Shown here: positions 63,810 to 64,000 of the stretch, piece by piece
How positions within the stretch are numbered: the stretch's first letter is position 1
Layout: every line of letters starts with the position of its first letter
Source of the DNA: Arbacia lixula
Lineage: Eukaryota; Echinodermata; Echinoidea; Arbacioida; Arbaciidae
DNA length: 64,000 bases
Reading direction: 5' to 3'
NCBI GenBank assembly: GCA_963669155.1
Contig: OZ022597.1
Location: forward strand, 10,372,811 to 10,436,810
Notes under the pieces: generated by a model
What the model was told of the DNA's origin: nothing
Databases searched by the model: none
What the model saw: only the letters and a program-made list of their open reading frames with translations
Program-made: the position numbers and the translations under genes

Positions 63810-64000
63810 GTGAGTATCCATTTATTAATTTATCAGTAGTAAACCCCAGGGTAGCTCCTTCAGTGGTTAAACACTGCTCTTTCAGGGGCCCTGCTTTGCA
63901 AAATTTGACATTACCTGTAAATACAATATGGTTTATATAATTACAAACAAACAACGTGTACAGCTCAGTGACATTTAGAAATCATGTTTTTGCATTATTT
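63810..64000. other. Start of the intron after D36
   Basis: Non-coding to the window end. Confidence 0.5.

Overview
The window is animal nuclear DNA. It has GC-richer exons separated by long, AT-rich, repeat-filled introns with GT-AG (rarely GC-AG) splice sites. The many short inverted-repeat transposons, frequent TACATGTA-type words and a huge fibronectin type III (FN3) gene suggest a marine invertebrate deuterostome such as an echinoderm. That assignment is an inference.

The whole + strand from 425 to 63809 appears to be one partial gene. I resolve 41 exons encoding 36 consecutive FN3 domains (D1-D36; 9489 coding bases, 3163 codons). Every domain boundary is a phase-1 intron, so any whole-domain exon can be skipped or duplicated without a frame change. 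Five domains (D3, D8, D12, D32, D35) are split by an extra internal intron. There is no signal peptide, transmembrane segment, other domain type or stop codon, so both ends of the gene lie outside. The many N-glycosylation sequons fit an extracellular or cell-surface protein. The closest architectural match I know is the ectodomain of R3-type receptor tyrosine phosphatases (PTPRB/PTPRJ/PTPRH/PTPRQ-like), but no phosphatase domain is present to prove it.

The protein is built of higher-order repeats. From D7 onward long (even-numbered) and short (odd-numbered) domains alternate almost strictly. D8-D27 form five copies of a four-domain unit (a-b-c-d). D26-D33 look like further duplications of a two-domain unit.

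The introns fall into three kinds of sequence. (1) Tandem arrays, several of which clearly contain a copy of the neighbouring exon end plus splice site (after D8a, D10, D31 and D33; before D1, D17, D25 and D34). (2) Non-autonomous DNA transposons: at least five TTAA-flanked families (including eight copies of a ~373-bp element), TA-flanked mariner-like elements, and a hAT-like element with a perfect 8-bp target duplication. (3) Fragments of LINE 3' ends with GAT tails. I saw no other host gene, rRNA, tRNA or CRISPR array and no LTR element.
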